NCBI RefSeq assembly: GCF_014323405.1
Contig: NZ_JACRWE010000001.1
Location: forward strand, 186,001-250,000
DNA from: Romboutsia faecis
Lineage (GTDB): Bacteria > Bacillota > Clostridia > Peptostreptococcales > Peptostreptococcaceae
Direction: 5' to 3'
DNA: 64,000 bases
The notes under the pieces are model-generated. The model saw only the letters and a list, made by a program, of their open reading frames with translations. It had not been told where the DNA came from and made no database searches. Below, one piece after another: positions 61,431-64,000 of the stretch. The position numbers and the translations under genes were made by a program. Within the stretch, counting starts at the first letter, position 1. Each line of letters begins with the position of its first letter.

Positions 61431-64000
61431 TTACTTAATTATTAAATTCTCACTTACTTCTGACTTTAGCCCATACTTATTTACTGCCACTAAATTTATT
61501 ATATACTCCCCATTGTTTAAATTTAATTTTACTTTTTCATTATTAACTTTTGTCATAAATTTACCATCTACATAAACTTCATAGCTTTTAGTTTTAATTC
61601 CATTTGGATTATCCCATGTTATTGTATATTTTTTGCTTTTTTCTTTTTCCACTTTTATATTAGTAGGAGCTTTTAATTCTTCTTTTTCCTTAGTTTTAAA
61701 TTCAATCCCTATTGATTTGCCTTTTAAATCTTTTACATTTAATTCTAGAACTATATTTTCTTTATATTCAATGACTTTAACTCTATCATCCTTATTTATT
61801 ACACTTTCTGCTGATTTATCTAAAGTTACTTTTATAGTGTCATTTTTCATAGTTGGATCTGATACAGCAACCTTTAAATTTCCATTTCCCTCCTTTATCA
61901 TCACAGAAGATTTTTTATCTACTGTGATGAAATCTATATTTTGATTATCTTCCCAGAAATTAGCTGCTGTGATTTTTAATCTATTTTCCCTTACTGCCTG
62001 TACTTCTTCTCTATTAGCTAAAACTTCTACATCTGGATTTTCATTATAATATTTAACTTCTTTAGCCGATTTATTTGGCAATAAAACATAAGAATAATTA
62101 TCTAATTCTGGATTAACTCCATGATCCACCCACATAGTTAAATAGTTATTTTCTTCAACTTCATCAGCTTGAGATCCATTTATATCCTTCCAACTACCAT
62201 TTCTGTACTCTCTTAATACATTTACATTTGCTTTATTAGGAAAATAGTATCCTATATCTGTATTTTCTTTATTTCCTTTAATATGAGCCCAACTAACTTC
62301 TTTTTTATAATTTTTATCTCCTATATCACTTATTTCAATATTTCCATCAACCATAAATATTTCATTTCCTGAGTCAGATAGTCTTCTATTCTCCACTATA
62401 GTTTCTATATTTCTCCCCTTAGTACTTGATATTCCAGCTCCTAATGCTACTACTTCATCATCAAATGTAAACCATGACTTTTTAGCCTTTAAATCCATAT
62501 CATAATCTTTGTCCTTAGACTTATCTAAGTACATCCCAGTTGCACCATATTGTCCATCTATCGTACTTCCTCCGACCCAAGATTGGCTTCCTCTTACGTT
62601 ACTTCCACCTGCACCATCTTTAAGTCTTAGTGTATCTACTGTAGTTCCTGGTAATCTATATGGATCAATAGTTGGCCAAAATCCTTTTGAGTATTGTTCA
62701 ATATCTCCGTTATATAAATATGTCATACCATCTGCCGTATGGAATGCCTTTAAGTTTTCTTTGTTCATATTTCCTTCATGCATATACGTCCTTGATGAAT
62801 ACATACTTGTACCAAATATAAACCCCTTTCTTCTATGAACCATTCTATCCATGTTAGCAAAGTTATAGTTACCTATCAATTCTCCTCTTGATTTAACTTC
62901 TTTATCCTCAACAATTTTAGTAGCTAATGCTTTAAATTCTAAATCGCCAGTCGTTTGTAATATATTTTTAGCATCATTTTCTATTATCCAGTGCTTTATC
63001 ATACCTTTCAGTTCATCTGATTTCTCTTTTGTTGCTGCTGGAATATAATACTTTACTATACTCTTCATAATTCCTTCACCATTATTAATATCTTGACCAG
63101 TAGATCTTGATATACTTCTTCCGTTTACCATATCCATCATTAATCCTTTATACATTAATGGTTCAAAAGAGTTTTCTATAACATCATAAATCATCTCAAC
63201 TTTATCTTTTGGAAGTGACCATTCAGTTCCTTCTAACATATAATTTACTTTACCTATACCTGATAAAAGTATCGCTCCATATGTTCCTGTATATGGAAGT
63301 GCTCCATGCTGTATTATAGATCCATCAGTATAAAATCCATCTCCGCTAGTTACATATTTTAACTCTGGTAGTATATCTACACTTGCTTCTTGCATTTTCT
63401 CACTGTCTTTGCCTAATATACTTTTATATATCATTACTTGGCACATATCTAATCTATTTGCACCTGTAGTTTTTGTAACAATAACACCTGGCTTAGTTGT
63501 ATTTCCTTGCCATTGATCCCTAGCATTTGGTACATAAAATGAAATAATATCTACATAATCCTTTATTTTTGATGTTGTAATGTAATCCTTAACTAAAATC
63601 ATAGTTTCAGTTATTTTTTGCGGTGATCCTATTTGCCAATCCCACCAGTTGTTGTAATAAGTCTTATTGTATCTATTTTCCATCATCCAGTCTAATCCAT
63701 ATACAGTATCTTTCATAAGATCTAAACTACCATTTACTTTCGAACCAATCAAATGATAAGCCTTTGCCATTTCTAGCAATCTTTCAAAACTTTTAGTTAT
63801 ATGATTAGAATTTGTGGTATCACTTAAATCTTCCCATAAATAGTTTTTACTTGCATCTTTATTCATAGCTTCCCAATATCCAATCGCCCTATCTACTATG
63901 CTATTGACTGAGTTCATATCACTTTCATTAACTACAGATAGTAAATCATTTGGAACTAAAGACTTTTCTATTTTTTGAGCTAACTCATCGTATATATCTT
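61431..64000 (-). CDS. Polysaccharide lyase family 8 (hyaluronate lyase-like), 5' end outside window
   Basis: The open frame runs to the window edge beyond the ATG at 63917, so the N-terminus (and any signal peptide) is missing; at least 856 residues are present. PL8 features are NWWDWQIGSPQKI, the catalytic His/Tyr region DGSIIQHGALPYTGTYG, NMDRMVHRRKGFIFG and SMYSSRTYMHEGNMNKENLK. After the lyase C-terminal domain comes a fibronectin III-like module (about the last 85 residues, APTNIKVEKEKSKKYTITWD). There is no sortase motif, so the protein is likely secreted. It cleaves hyaluronan or chondroitin to unsaturated disaccharides for the neighbouring PTS. Confidence 0.92.
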   Translation of the reverse strand, partial: DIYDELAQKIEKSLVPNDLLSVVNESDMNSVNSIVDRAIGYWEAMNKDASKNYLWEDLSDTTNSNHITKSFERLLEMAKAYHLIGSKVNGSLDLMKDTVYGLDWMMENRYNKTYYNNWWDWQIGSPQKITETMILVKDYITTSKIKDYVDIISFYVPNARDQWQGNTTKPGVIVTKTTGANRLDMCQVMIYKSILGKDSEKMQEASVDILPELKYVTSGDGFYTDGSIIQHGALPYTGTYGAILLSGIGKVNYMLEGTEWSLPKDKVEMIYDVIENSFEPLMYKGLMMDMVNGRSISRSTGQDINNGEGIMKSIVKYYIPAATKEKSDELKGMIKHWIIENDAKNILQTTGDLEFKALATKIVEDKEVKSRGELIGNYNFANMDRMVHRRKGFIFGTSMYSSRTYMHEGNMNKENLKAFHTADGMTYLYNGDIEQYSKGFWPTIDPYRLPGTTVDTLRLKDGAGGSNVRGSQSWVGGSTIDGQYGATGMYLDKSKDKDYDMDLKAKKSWFTFDDEVVALGAGISSTKGRNIETIVENRRLSDSGNEIFMVDGNIEISDIGDKNYKKEVSWAHIKGNKENTDIGYYFPNKANVNVLREYRNGSWKDINGSQADEVEENNYLTMWVDHGVNPELDNYSYVLLPNKSAKEVKYYNENPDVEVLANREEVQAVRENRLKITAANFWEDNQNIDFITVDKKSSVMIKEGNGNLKVAVSDPTMKNDTIKVTLDKSAESVINKDDRVKVIEYKENIVLELNVKDLKGKSIGIEFKTKEKEELKAPTNIKVEKEKSKKYTITWDNPNGIKTKSYEVYVDGKFMTKVNNEKVKLNLNNGEYIINLVAVNKYGLKSEVSENLIIK

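Overview
The window is AT-rich (roughly 27-28 % GC by eye) with strong AGGAGG-type ribosome binding sites, short Rho-independent terminators and clostridial gene families: a CotF-like coat protein, desulfoferrodoxin, sigma-54 regulators with AAA+ domains, and a BceRSAB-like module. This fits an anaerobic, spore-forming Clostridia genome. The Peptostreptococcaceae (Clostridioides / Paeniclostridium / Paraclostridium / Romboutsia relatives) is my best guess, inferred from gene content only. I saw no rRNA, tRNA, CRISPR array, intact IS element or phage.

Layout. 1-7.8 kb: a truncated iron-alcohol dehydrogenase, a PduO-type cobalamin adenosyltransferase, an ECF sigma / anti-sigma pair, and a BceRSAB-like two-component system with ABC transporter. 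8-20 kb: a surface protein with propeller-like N-terminus, X2-like domain and sortase-like tail; superoxide reductase; a T-box-controlled YjiH-family transporter plus aminotransferase; MarR- and MerR-controlled loci whose operators can be read directly; and an AEC transporter interrupted by one in-frame stop. 20-31 kb: MATE pump, guanine deaminase, FUSC-like exporter, PAS histidine kinase, HAD phosphatase, M50 protease and a CstA-family transporter. 31-40 kb: hflX behind a leader with a promoter, two upstream ORFs and a terminator, followed by gene remnants (histidine kinase, half a MATE, PhzF, possibly a TetR) and an unusual LeuB-like dehydrogenase with a LysR regulator.

40-46 kb is a sigma-54 locus. 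A PAS/AAA+ activator sits between two -24/-12 promoters, one driving MalY-like C-S lyase, NhaC antiporter and a small membrane protein, the other driving RidA and a glutaredoxin-like protein. This looks like a cysteine/thiol amino-acid catabolic regulon, since RidA removes the 2-aminoacrylate that C-S lyases release. 46-51 kb holds an asparaginase, an extraordinary 58-residue protein that is almost all asparagine, an amidohydrolase and the CotF-like protein.

50.8-64 kb is a glycosaminoglycan-utilisation locus, all on the minus strand: a PL8 hyaluronate-lyase-like enzyme (cut by the window edge), a LevR-type sigma-54 activator, a mannose-family PTS (IIA, IIC, IID, IIB), unsaturated glucuronyl hydrolase, a heparinase II/III-like protein, KduI and KduD. 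The lyase would cut the polymer outside, the PTS import the unsaturated disaccharide, the hydrolase split it, and KduI/KduD convert the uronate to 2-keto-3-deoxygluconate. Two further sigma-54 promoters (before IIA and before kduI) give the regulator its targets.

The strongest candidate for something undescribed is the hflX leader: a promoter, a 20-codon ORF whose end can pair with the terminator, the terminator itself, then a second 13-codon ORF carrying an Arg-Leu-Arg motif like that of macrolide-arrest leader peptides.
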